Part shown: in pieces, positions 17,587-25,114 of the stretch
How the letters are laid out: each line of letters opens with the position of its first letter
Position numbering within the stretch: position 1 is the stretch's first letter
DNA from: Mesorhizobium sp. AR02
Lineage (GTDB): Bacteria; Pseudomonadota; Alphaproteobacteria; Rhizobiales; Rhizobiaceae
Assembly (NCBI RefSeq): GCF_024746835.1
Contig: NZ_CP080531.1
Coordinates: 6,592,001 to 6,656,000 of the forward strand
Direction of reading: 5' to 3'
Length of the DNA: 64,000 nt
Position numbers and translations under genes: made by a program
The notes under the pieces: generated by a model
Told to the model about the DNA's origin: nothing
What the model saw: only the letters and a program-made list of their open reading frames with translations
Database searches by the model: none

Positions 17587-17813
17587 CCCGGCATGGTCTG
17601 ATTCAGCCTCCAGCCACAGGCGCTCAACCTGCGGCGACGGACCCACGCGCGCCCATGGTGCTCAGCGAGGCCCGCAGGGCCCCGTCCGCCTGCGCGCAGA
17701 GGCTACAAGGCTGTGCGGAGGCTTCACTGAGCGGTCCGTCCGTGTCCACCGCGTCGCCTAACGGGGGCGGTCACGCCGTCGCCGACATCAGCCGCAAACT
17801 AAAATCCCCATAG
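17583..17813 (+). CDS. Small 76-aa frame at the IS91 element end
   Basis: It begins MTRHGLIQPPATGAQPAATD and ends ADISRKLKSP. The start overlaps the transposase stop (ATGA). A diverged inverted copy at 21215-21445 keeps the same length (76 codons), the same start (MTRHG) and the same end (K-KSP), with many substitutions between. Equal length without indels that break the frame hints at a translated product, but both could equally be conserved DNA of the element terminus. Composition is Pro/Ala-rich and no domain is recognised. Confidence 0.45.
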   Translation: MTRHGLIQPPATGAQPAATDPRAPMVLSEARRAPSACAQRLQGCAEASLSGPSVSTASPNGGGHAVADISRKLKSP

Positions 17814-17886
17814 CCATCAACTGTGGCCCGCGGGTTCCTGCATGAGAGGCTTTCGTACGCCTCTCGGCACCCGAAACCCTTCAGCA

Positions 17887-18317
17887 TGCCGGCTGTTGAA
17901 GTCAGTTTGCGCATAACTCGAAAGCAGACTTTTCTTATTCGGCCTGGAGTGCCCGGTGGCGAGGGAGCAGCGCATAGCGTTCTCAACGCCCTTGATGCCC
18001 TCGCATCCTCTACAGGTTGCAAACCTCAATGCCAACGGTGCCAAGTGCGCGCAGGTCAGGACTTCCATCTTGAGAGAAGCCGGTTTTTGCCGCCAAAGCG
18101 GCGCCGGATGACTTTGACAAGGGTTTATCTATGCCAACTTCTTCAGCGTTGATAGTCTATTGTCGGTCTTTGCCAGGACGCCCAACCCCAGCATTCGTAT
18201 CCCGGCAGACGGCTATCGCAGGAGGCTCGTCAGAAGGGTGGGAAACCGACACCAAGGTGCTATGGACAAGGCAGCCATCTCAGCGCGATCAAGCGCCCCG
18301 GACGTCCGGAAACGCAC
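17887..18317. other. Gene-poor stretch beyond the IS91 end
   Basis: About 430 bp between the IS91 terminus and the PAS relic. No family-like frame, RNA gene or repeat is visible. Confidence 0.4.
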
Positions 18318-18960
18318 ATGGAGTTCGACCTCGGCCCTCTCATCGACGCGTTGCCAGGACTTGTCTGGACGGCTCATCCAGACGGCCGCGCCGAGTACTT
18401 AGGGAAGGGTTGGCTCGACTATACCGGTATGACTTTTGAAGAGGCGGCCGGCCTTGGTTGGATAGTGGCGCTCCACCCGGACGATGCGGCAGGAATACTC
18501 CAAGCCTGGAGCAATATGATAGCGTCAGGACGGGGGGTGAGTACGAAGCGCGGTTGCGACGCCACGATGGCGTGTACCGCTGGTTTCTGTTCCGTCCCTC
18601 ACCAATGCCTGCCGCACCGGGCTGCCCACCGCGCTGGTGCGGCATGAACATCGACATCGACGACCGGGTCCGCGTGACCAAGTATCTGACCGAGGCTCAG
18701 CGCATAAGCCGGACGGGCAGCTTCACCTGGGACGTCGAGGCCGATGAGCACAATTGGTCCGATGAGACCTATCGGATGTGGGAGGTCGATCCTGGAACGA
18801 AGCTCACGGCGCGCACGCTTCTGAGCGCCGTCCATCCGGACGACCTGGCGCGTGCCGAGGCCCTCATCGGAGGAGCCGTTCCGGGTGAGGATTTCGATCT
18901 CGTCTTCCGCATGATAACGTCCAGCGGAGACACCGCGATGCGATCGCGGCTCGCACCCAA
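18318..18960 (+). pseudogene. PAS-domain sensor kinase relic
   Basis: The first frame starts MEFDLGPLIDALPGLVWTAH and runs through a PAS fold (DYTGMTFEEAAGLGWIVALH PDD). At a run of six G near 18533-18538 the sense continues in another frame (GEYEARLRRHDGVYRWFLFR), then into a second PAS-like unit (AQRISRTGSFTWDVEADEHN, VHPDDLARAEALIGG) which fades near 18940. Frameshift and missing kinase domain make it a relic of a PAS histidine kinase. It lies between two inverted IS91 ends, the likely cause of truncation. 18961-19162 shows nothing. Confidence 0.7.
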
Positions 18961-19162
18961 AACACCGTCATGCGTGTTCCGCGCTCTCGGGAGGAGAGGG
19001 GCGAGGTTCCGCTTTCGGCCGGTGAGCGGTCGCTCTGCGAGGCCAACGAACAGGTCCGGAAAGTCCCATGAGGCGCCATGTACGTCGCGCTTTGGACTGC
19101 CGAAGGTGGTCTTCGAACCGAGTCTGTTCTCGCAGGTTTCGCCCGTTCCGCATCACTTGCGC

Positions 19163-19540
19163 CTATCTCGCCACGACCTCGATCTCGACGGCGGCGCCGA
19201 GCGGCAGGCCGGCAGCCTGAATCGTTGTCCGGGCCGGATATGGTGTCTGGAAATAGCGCGCGTAAACCGTGTTCATCGCGCCGAATTCCTTCATATCCGC
19301 GAGGTAGACGGTGGTCTTCATCACGTCGTCGAAGGACTTCCCCGCGGCTTCCAGCACGGCTGAGATGTTGGCGAATATTTGCTCGGTCTGAGCGCCGATG
19401 TCGCCGGCGACGAGCTTGCGGGTCGCTGGATCAAGCGCGACCTGGCCGCTGAGAAAAAGTAGATCTCCAGCACGCACAGCGGCGGAAAAGGGTCCTACCG
19501 ACGGAGCGATCCGGTCGGTCGTGATTATCTCTCGACGCAT
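19163..19540 (-). CDS. RidA family protein (enamine/imine deaminase)
   Basis: A 125-residue YjgF/YER057c/UK114-type protein. It has FSAAVRAGDLLFLSGQVALD (near 18-37) and the C-terminal segment with the carboxylate-binding Arg (YPARTTIQAAGLPLGAAVEI, near 100-119). RidA-type proteins hydrolyse reactive enamine/imine intermediates released by PLP enzymes, or take part in catabolic pathways. It lies upstream of nothing on its strand; a tautomerase gene on the same strand is 230 bp away, so the two may form a small catabolic unit under the nearby TetR regulator. Confidence 0.9.
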   Translation of the reverse strand: MRREIITTDRIAPSVGPFSAAVRAGDLLFLSGQVALDPATRKLVAGDIGAQTEQIFANISAVLEAAGKSFDDVMKTTVYLADMKEFGAMNTVYARYFQTPYPARTTIQAAGLPLGAAVEIEVVAR

Positions 19541-19773
19541 GTCATTGATCTCCTGCCAAGGTTAAAATCGTCGGTATTGCGATCATCGATGCGGCCGCTT
19601 TCCGGCGATCTTTCCGAAAGAAGCTCCCGGATCCGCGCTCCGCCCGTTCTCGTTCGAAAAGCAAGCATTCTGCTGTCAATCGCCATCACCACCGTCTTTC
19701 TTGTCCGAACGTATGTGAGGCTGCTTCGAAGGTAATGAGCTGTCGTCCCGGGACGCCGCCGCACCTCTTGGCG

Positions 19774-20172
19774 TCATTTGTTCTTATCCGCCCGAATTTG
19801 GGCGATCGTGTTGCCGTCATAGCCCCAGGATTCGGGGGCGATTTCCTCCATGACGACAAAAAGCGGCAGGATCGGAGTCCCCAAAACCTCCCGCAGCACG
19901 GTCGTCGTTTCGCCGATCATCCGTGCTCTGTTTTCGACTGAACTCCCGGCGACCGTGCGGATTACCGCCTCGACACCGACAAGACCCGCGTCTTCGGCTT
20001 CGTCCCCGCCGACGGACCAGTTCTCGGCAGGTTCGGTTCGCACCGACACGAGGGTCAATTTACGGGCTGGCCCGAGAACGGTGACCAAGAGGTTGCTGAT
20101 CTTCGAGAACAGGGCGGATTTCTGCTCTTGCGTCGGTGCATTCCCGATCACGGTGACAAAAACATGCGGCAT
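19774..20172 (-). CDS. Tautomerase family protein (4-oxalocrotonate tautomerase-like)
   Basis: A 132-residue protein starting MPHVFVTVIGNAPTQEQKSA, so that Pro becomes the N-terminal residue after Met removal, the catalytic base of this superfamily. A longer frame with an upstream ATG would bury this Pro and was rejected. The length suits a fused two-unit tautomerase with the second half ending in IAPESWGYDGNTIAQI, a motif frequent at the C-terminus of 4-OT-like proteins. It is divergent from a TetR gene 178 bp away. The substrate is unknown. Confidence 0.82.
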   Translation of the reverse strand: MPHVFVTVIGNAPTQEQKSALFSKISNLLVTVLGPARKLTLVSVRTEPAENWSVGGDEAEDAGLVGVEAVIRTVAGSSVENRARMIGETTTVLREVLGTPILPLFVVMEEIAPESWGYDGNTIAQIRADKNK

Positions 20173-20350
20173 CTCACGCACTCCGTTTCGTTCCCTAGGC
20201 CAAAGGCGGCTGATCAACAATCTACGCCGATGTCGTGGAACATAAATTCACTGGTGAGTGTAGTTTCAGATTGCGGTTCGGGCGCATTCGGATACAATCA
20301 CGAACGAGGGTCCGCGCCCGCGGATTCAACCCGCTCTTGAGGTGCCGAAT

Positions 20351-20923
20351 ATGCCGAGGGATGGCCTACTCACGAAAAATCAAATCGTTGCTGCCGCTGA
20401 CGAGCTCTTCTATAGCCGGGGCCTGCACGCCGTGAGTGTGGATGCGATCGCCGAGAAGGCCGGTGTCACGAAGAAGACCTTCTATTACCACTTCAAATCG
20501 AAGGACGATCTGATCGGTTGTTATCTCGATGCCCGCGATCGGCCGACCGTTGATCGTTTCAAGGCGTGGGCAGGCAGCGAGGGAAGTGTCGCCGACCGGA
20601 TGACGCGGTTTTTTTCAAAGTTGGCCAGATCAAGCCAAGGGCCGCGATGGAATGGCTGTGGCTTTTTGCGCGCGGCCGCCGAGTTGGCCAACATGCATGG
20701 CCATCCGGCGCTCACGGCCGCGCGAACCCACAAGGCGCGCTGCGAACAATGGCTATCGGAAATGGTGAATGAAGAGGGCCATTCCGATGCCGAGACAATC
20801 GCTCGCGCGCTTATGGTCTTGATCGACGGCGCGGTCAGTCAGATCTTGATCCATCGTGACGCCAAGTATGCGACCTCGGCTGGGTTTGCGGCTCGATCCC
20901 TGTTGAACAGAGGTCAGCTATGA
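20351..20923 (+). CDS. TetR family transcriptional regulator
   Basis: A 190-residue repressor. The helix-turn-helix lies at about residues 10-55 (LLTKNQIVAAADELFYSRGL, then VDAIAEKAGVTKKTFYYHFK). The start was placed at ATG 20351; an in-frame GTG nine bases earlier is possible, with GAGG 9 bp before the ATG. The C-terminal half is helical with a Cys-containing GCGFLRAAAEL motif seen in a TetR subgroup that has a TetR_C_33-type ligand domain. It is divergent from the tautomerase/RidA genes and probably represses them. Confidence 0.88.
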   Translation: MPRDGLLTKNQIVAAADELFYSRGLHAVSVDAIAEKAGVTKKTFYYHFKSKDDLIGCYLDARDRPTVDRFKAWAGSEGSVADRMTRFFSKLARSSQGPRWNGCGFLRAAAELANMHGHPALTAARTHKARCEQWLSEMVNEEGHSDAETIARALMVLIDGAVSQILIHRDAKYATSAGFAARSLLNRGQL

Positions 20924-21139
20924 CCGGCGCCATATCGGGGTGACGCCATAGTACGGGCAGGAATTCACGGCAAGGCGACCAACCGATCATCGCCGATGGA
21001 AGGCGGCTCATGGGACCGAGCGGTCCCAGAGGGGCTCCGGTACGGAGTTCCGCTCTTGGGTAGTTCGCGGACCACCCCCGTCCAGCGGTATCCCAACGTC
21101 CGCTCTTCCGAGCTGTCGCACCCAAAGCGGACGGACAGT
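20924..21139. other. Gap between TetR gene and IS91 remnant
   Basis: About 215 bp without a recognisable gene or signal. Confidence 0.35.
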
Positions 21140-21446
21140 ATTCGTGAAGAGTTTCGGGCGCCGGCAGGCGTACGAAAGTCCCCGAGGAAGGAACCCGCGG
21201 GCCACAGGCGATGGCTATGGGGATTTCGATTTTCGGCAGATGTCGGCGATGGCGCGACCGCCGTCGGCAAGCTCTGGGGTGAATGCGGACAGACCGCTTC
21301 GTTGCGCTTCCGCGCGGTGTTGTCGGGACGGTGGGCGGCTGGGCGCGGCTCTGTCGGAGTCGATAATCACCATAGATGTGCGTCGATCCGTTGCCGGAGG
21401 CTGAGTGCCTGCAGCTGAAGGCTGAACCATTCCATGCCGGGTCATG
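21140..21446 (-). mobile_element. IS91-family end fragment, inverted relative to the full element
   Basis: On the minus strand 21446 to 21140 aligns with 17582-17886 of the full IS91 element: it keeps the frame start ATGACCCGGCATGG, the block AAATCCCCATAGCCATC, the block TGTGGCCCGCGGGTTCC and the block CTTTCGTACGCCT followed by CGAAAC-CTTCA. Divergence is substantial, so it belongs to a related but different element, not a recent duplicate. It contains a 76-codon frame (21215-21445, minus) equal in length to the one at 17583. Similarity stops sharply just past 21446, where IS110-like sequence begins. Confidence 0.7.
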
Positions 21447-21477
21447 GCATGCTGCTCCCCGTCGAGGTGCAGAAAAT

Positions 21478-21705
21478 GGGTACACTTCTAACCAGCAGGA
21501 AGCTGTTGAAGCGCAAGCTTATGACATCGAGAACCACATTCGTGGGTCGCTGAGGGCTTATGGATTGTTGATGGGAGCCATCAGCCGCGGCAGTTACGAA
21601 GCACGCGTGTGCGAGCTGCTCGACCATTGCGATCCGGTGTTCGCCGTGACAATCGAGACCATGCTGGACGTGCGGCGAGCGATCTTCGAGGGCGGACGAG
21701 AGTTT
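21478..21705 (+). pseudogene. IS110-family transposase fragment
   Basis: The translated stretch AYDIENHIRGSLRAYGLLMG followed by ARVCELLDHCDPVF and LLDVRRAIF-like sequence matches the segment after the DEDD domain in IS110/IS1111 transposases. Just upstream, the motif SRKLLKRKLM (which belongs before DIENHIRG) is in a neighbouring frame, so a frameshift near 21515 is present. Both ends of the gene are missing. It lies between the IS91 remnant and the dusA end of the island. Confidence 0.6.
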
Positions 21706-21726
21706 TGTGTAGGTGGCCATTTTTTT

Positions 21727-21800
21727 GTGTGCGCTCCGTGTGCACTGAGAGATCGAAACGTGGCGAAAAGGGTCGTATTCTGGCGTAAATTCGTGTGCAC
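21727..21800 (+). repeat. Three GTGTGC motifs at the dusA-proximal end
   Basis: TTGTGTGCGC (about 21725), CCGTGTGCACTG (about 21737) and TCGTGTGCACTC (about 21791) repeat within 75 bp directly before dusA. The same GTGTGC core occurs as an inverted pair at the other two element ends (near 8306-8324 and 5152-5171). Such short repeats at both ends of an island are typical arm-type binding sites for a tyrosine integrase or excisionase. Confidence 0.45.
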
Positions 21801-21835
21801 TCGGTAGGGTTTAACGGTTTGATGTTAAAGAAAAA

Positions 21836-22834
21836 ATGCTGAAAAATCAAGAGCATAGACTGGCCATTGCACCCATGATGGACTGGACGGATCGGCATTG
21901 CCGGTTCTTCCATCGCCAGCTGACGAGCCGTGCGCTGCTCTATACCGAGATGGTGGTGGCCGACGCGGTCATCCACGGCGCGCGCGAGAGGCTGCTCGGC
22001 TTCGATGACGCGGAACATCCGGTCGCCCTCCAGCTCGGCGGCTCCGATCCGGCAAAACTCGCCGAAGCAGCGCGTATTGGCGAAGCTTTCGGCTATGACG
22101 AGATCAACCTCAATGTCGGCTGCCCGTCCGACCGCGTCCAGTCGGGCACGTTCGGCGCCTGCCTGATGAAGGTGCCCGATCTCGTCGCCGACTGTGTCAC
22201 GGCGATGAAAGCTGCGATCGCAGTACCCGTCACCGTCAAATGCCGCATCGGCGTCGACGAACAGGATCCCGAGCCGGCGCTCGATGCGCTGGCGGACGGC
22301 GTTTTCGAGGCCGGCGTCGACGCCCTATGGGTGCATGCGCGCAAGGCGTGGCTGGAAGGGCTGAGCCCCAAGGAAAACCGCGATATCCCGCCGCTCGACT
22401 ATAACAGGGTCTATCGGCTGAAGGACAGAAAACCAAACGAATTCATTGGCATCAACGGCGGAATTCAGTCGCTTGAGGAGGCACGGTCGCACCTCGATCG
22501 CGTCGATGGCGCCATGCTTGGCCGTGCCGCCTACCACACACCAGGCATTCTGGCTGGCGTTGACGCCGGCTTCTATGGCGCGAAGCCCGAGGCGTTCGAT
22601 TTCACCGCGCTGATCGATGCCATGGCAGGCTATGCGGCACGCCATATCGAGCAGGGCGGGCGGCTCGGCCATGTCACCCGCCATATGGTCGGGCTGTTCC
22701 ATGGCTTGCCCGGTGCGCGTCGCTATCGCCAGATCCTGTCGACCGACGCAAACCGGCCCGGTGCCGGGCCCGACGTACTGAAGACGGCTTTCGCGGCTGT
22801 CGAATTCGGTGGAAGGGCCGCCGAAGCGGCCTGA
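21836..22834 (+). CDS. dusA: tRNA-dihydrouridine synthase A
   Basis: A 332-residue FMN enzyme that reduces uridine to dihydrouridine in the D-loop of tRNA. The signature LAIAPMMDWTDRHCRFF opens the TIM barrel; the catalytic Cys96 is in NLNVGCPSDRVQSGTFGACL; the FMN-phosphate region INGGIQSLEEA and GAMLGRAAYHTP follow. The C-terminal helical domain ends KTAFAAVEFGGRAAEAA. Its first eight residues (MLKNQEHR) lie upstream of the attachment core and so come from the adjacent element, whereas the displaced counterpart MLEAK lies at 8224. The gene body is full length and should be active. Confidence 0.95.
   Translation: MLKNQEHRLAIAPMMDWTDRHCRFFHRQLTSRALLYTEMVVADAVIHGARERLLGFDDAEHPVALQLGGSDPAKLAEAARIGEAFGYDEINLNVGCPSDRVQSGTFGACLMKVPDLVADCVTAMKAAIAVPVTVKCRIGVDEQDPEPALDALADGVFEAGVDALWVHARKAWLEGLSPKENRDIPPLDYNRVYRLKDRKPNEFIGINGGIQSLEEARSHLDRVDGAMLGRAAYHTPGILAGVDAGFYGAKPEAFDFTALIDAMAGYAARHIEQGGRLGHVTRHMVGLFHGLPGARRYRQILSTDANRPGAGPDVLKTAFAAVEFGGRAAEAA
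21863..21882 (+). other. attR core in dusA
   Basis: GCCATTGCACCCATGATGGA is identical to 8242-8261. It codes for residues 10-16 of DusA, a strongly conserved part of the protein that integrating elements exploit as target. Confidence 0.7.
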
Positions 22835-22836
22835 TC

Positions 22837-23544
22837 TCAGTCCCTGAGGATCATACGGTCGCCGCGCACGTCGAAGCCTGACAGCGAGCCGATGAAGTTC
22901 ATGCCGAGCAGGCTTTGGCTCAGCATGCCAGGGGCTGCGACCATCACCGACATGTCCTTGCGCACGATGCCGCCGATCGCCACCGCATCGGTCTTGACCA
23001 CCGCGGCGCGCGCGATGCCGTTGGCGGTCGAAACCGGTATTGTGTAGTTGAGCGCTGCCGGGTTGAAGCCGGCGGCTTGCGCGTCTTCCGATGTCAGCAC
23101 CGTGCTGGTCGCGCCGGTGTCGACAACGGCCCGCACCGGATTGCCGTTGACCAGGATGCGCGCTTCGAAATGGCCATTGTCGGCCTTGTCGAGTGTCACC
23201 GTGGCGTGGCCGTCTTCGATACCAAGCGCCAGCGGACTGCCGGGAACGAGGCCCGCTGTCACCCGGCTGGCGACGTCCTGCAGTTCGTAGCGATACTGGT
23301 AGCCGGCGATCAGCGCGAGCACGATTGCCGCCCAGGCACCGAGGTTGCGGGCCATGGCGCCCAGCGGGCGGCCCGAGCGCAGCAGGCCGGCGCCGATGAG
23401 GGCGCCGAAGGCGCCAAGCCAGATCAGCCGGCCGAAATCGTAATTCTCGACGCCAAGCGTGCTGCCGGCGGAATCGTTGAGCATGAGCAGGACTGCTCCC
23501 ACACCGATCACCGCCATCAAAATCCAGAACAGCCGACTGCTCAT
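22837..23544 (-). CDS. TIGR02281-type retropepsin-like aspartic protease, membrane anchored
   Basis: A 235-residue protein with three N-terminal hydrophobic segments (ILMAVIGVGAVLLML, LIWLGAFGALIGAGLL, AAIVLALIAGYQYRY) and a periplasmic domain with the single retropepsin motif AVVDTGATSTVLTSEDA (catalytic Asp142). One motif per chain implies a dimer, as in retroviral proteases. The family (clan AA, TIGR02281) is common in alphaproteobacteria; substrates are unknown. The stop is 2 bp from the dusA stop on the other strand, so the two genes converge. Confidence 0.85.
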   Translation of the reverse strand: MSSRLFWILMAVIGVGAVLLMLNDSAGSTLGVENYDFGRLIWLGAFGALIGAGLLRSGRPLGAMARNLGAWAAIVLALIAGYQYRYELQDVASRVTAGLVPGSPLALGIEDGHATVTLDKADNGHFEARILVNGNPVRAVVDTGATSTVLTSEDAQAAGFNPAALNYTIPVSTANGIARAAVVKTDAVAIGGIVRKDMSVMVAAPGMLSQSLLGMNFIGSLSGFDVRGDRMILRD

Positions 23545-23555
23545 CCGTGCCTCGC

Positions 23556-23660
23556 TAGAGCAATTCCAGGAAAGTGTAGAACGGTTCTTCGTCCGGAATT
23601 GCGTTAAAACAATGAGTTGGAGCGGTCCGCCGTTTCCGTGAAACGGTGAACGGCTCTAGA
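23556..23660. repeat. Rhizobial intergenic repeat, copy 1
   Basis: The string AGCAATTCCAGGAAA followed by GTCCGGAATTGCGT recurs in reverse orientation at 56912-57012. It also contains the small palindrome CCGTTTCCGTGAAACGG and ends in an AGAGC-like border (CTAGAGC at the left, GGCTCTAG at the right). It lies between two genes and slightly overlaps the end of the DUF1289 gene. Confidence 0.65.
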
Positions 23661-23886
23661 GTGCGTCGCGTTCGCGCGCCATGCGGGTGCGGCGCGTTTC
23701 CCGGCGTGGTCGGCGCTCGACCGTTTCCAGCCGGGCGGGCAGTTCGGCCATCACATTGCGGCGCGTTTCCGGCGTCATCCCCATCCAGGCACCGATTTCC
23801 TCGCGCGTGCGGCCGCAACCGAAGCAGAAGCCGGTTTTCATGTCGATCGAACAGACAAGGATGCAGGGGGATTCGATGACCGTCAT
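23656..23886 (-). CDS. DUF1289 family small Cys-containing protein
   Basis: A 76-residue protein starting MTVIESPCILVCSIDMKTGF. The pattern C-x3-C-x8-C-x2-C (PCILVC...FCFGCGRTREEIGAW) is that of DUF1289 (YdhL-like) proteins, probably metal binding; function unknown. The C-terminal third is Arg-rich. The chosen ATG at 23884-23886 is where family similarity begins; the open frame upstream is longer but unconserved. Confidence 0.85.
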   Translation of the reverse strand: MTVIESPCILVCSIDMKTGFCFGCGRTREEIGAWMGMTPETRRNVMAELPARLETVERRPRRETRRTRMARERDAL

Positions 23887-24083
23887 GACTTTCTCTCGAG
23901 GGATCCGTGCGGACTCCGCTCTTCCATCTCCACATGGTGCAACGGCAAAGCCAATGCAAGCCCTCGCGATCGCGCCTTCCCAGGCCGTCTTTGCGGCAAT
24001 CAAGGCGGATGTTTGGGAGAGGTTGTGCCGATCACGCAACGCGGCTATGCCGCTCACCAAATCCAGGAATGATTGCTCACGAC

Positions 24084-25082
24084 ATGACCAGCGCACTGCC
24101 TTTCGACGATTTTCGCAACCTGCTCGACAATCTGCCGGCAGCCGACCTCAAAGCCGAAGCGCGCGTGCGCACGCTGTTTGCCAAAACCGACAAGCCAGCG
24201 CATTCACTCGGCCGCATCGAGGACATCGCCGCGTGGCTTGCCGCCTGGAGCGGCCGGGCTCCGCCTGCCGTGACAAGGCCGCTAATGGCTGTCTTTGCCG
24301 GCAACCATGGTGTTGTCAGACACGGCATTTCGCCGCGACCGGTGGCGGCAACCGCTAACGCGGTCGAGCTTTGCGCAGCCGGCGGTGCGGCGATCAACCA
24401 GATCTGCATCGCCAACGATCTCGGGCTGAAAGTGTTCGATCTTGCCCTGCACATCCCGACCGGCGACATCGTCGATGACGCCGCGCTTGATGAACGCGGT
24501 TGCGCGGCGACCATGGCCTTCGGCATGGAAGCGATCGCCGGCGGCACCGATTTGCTTTGCCTCGGCGATCTCGGCGTCGGCAATTCCACCGTCGCCGCCG
24601 CGCTGTTTGCGGCGCTGTTCGGGGGCAGGGGTGCCGACTGGGTCGGTCGGGGATCGGGCGCCGATGCGGCGATGCAGGCGCGTAAGGCTGAGGTGGTCGA
24701 TGCGGCGCTGGCCTTTCACCACGGCCATCTCGACAACCCGCTGGAGGTACTGCGCCGGGTCGGCGGCCGCGAGTTCGCAGCGATCGCCGGCGCCATCCTC
24801 GCCGCACGGATGCAGAAGATTCCCGTGCTGCTCGACGGCTTTGCGGCAACAGCAGCCGCGGCGGTGCTTTATGCCGCGAACCCTGCAGCGCTCGACCATT
24901 GTCTTCTCGCCAGCCTGTCGCCGGAGCCCGCGCACGCCAGGGCTGCCGAGATGCTTGCTCTGCGCCCGTTGTTTGACCTCGGCATAAGCCACGGCGAAGG
25001 GGCAGGGGCAGCACTTGGCGCAGGCCTGGTCAGGGCGGCGGCGCTGACCAGTTCGGGCATGGCGGCGGCTGTTCGGGGCTAG
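24084..25082 (+). CDS. cobT: Nicotinate-nucleotide-dimethylbenzimidazole phosphoribosyltransferase
   Basis: A 332-residue enzyme of cobalamin lower-ligand assembly: it joins dimethylbenzimidazole to the phosphoribosyl of nicotinate mononucleotide, giving alpha-ribazole phosphate. Features are the N-terminal helices, the Gly-rich VFAGNHGVVRHGIS motif (near 70-83), GDLGVGNSTVAAALF (near 170) and the C-terminal ISHGEGAGAALG with the catalytic Glu (near 305). The usual partners cobS, cobU and cobC are not beside it. The start was chosen at ATG 24084. Confidence 0.92.
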   Translation: MTSALPFDDFRNLLDNLPAADLKAEARVRTLFAKTDKPAHSLGRIEDIAAWLAAWSGRAPPAVTRPLMAVFAGNHGVVRHGISPRPVAATANAVELCAAGGAAINQICIANDLGLKVFDLALHIPTGDIVDDAALDERGCAATMAFGMEAIAGGTDLLCLGDLGVGNSTVAAALFAALFGGRGADWVGRGSGADAAMQARKAEVVDAALAFHHGHLDNPLEVLRRVGGREFAAIAGAILAARMQKIPVLLDGFAATAAAAVLYAANPAALDHCLLASLSPEPAHARAAEMLALRPLFDLGISHGEGAGAALGAGLVRAAALTSSGMAAAVRG

Positions 25083-25114
25083 GCACGAAGCATACCGGGC
25101 GCTGACGAGGTCCG

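Larger units (their letters stand above)
15360..17886 (+). mobile_element. IS91-family element with accessory tyrosine recombinase
   Basis: The element holds a tyrosine recombinase, an IS91-type transposase 3 bp behind it and a 76-codon frame. Its downstream end was placed near 17886 because the sequence from 17583 to there recurs inverted at 21140-21446. A 7-bp hairpin GAGAGGC-TTTCGTAC-GCCTCTC lies at that end (about 17843-17864), as expected for rolling-circle origin or terminus sequences. The upstream end is uncertain; a CCCGC-TTC-GCGGG hairpin lies near 15369. IS91 elements do not make inverted termini or target duplications. Confidence 0.75.

Noticed and set aside
18533..18538. Programmed ribosomal frameshift in the PAS gene at the G6 run
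   Set aside because: The downstream frame also decays and lacks the kinase domain, so pseudogenisation explains it better.
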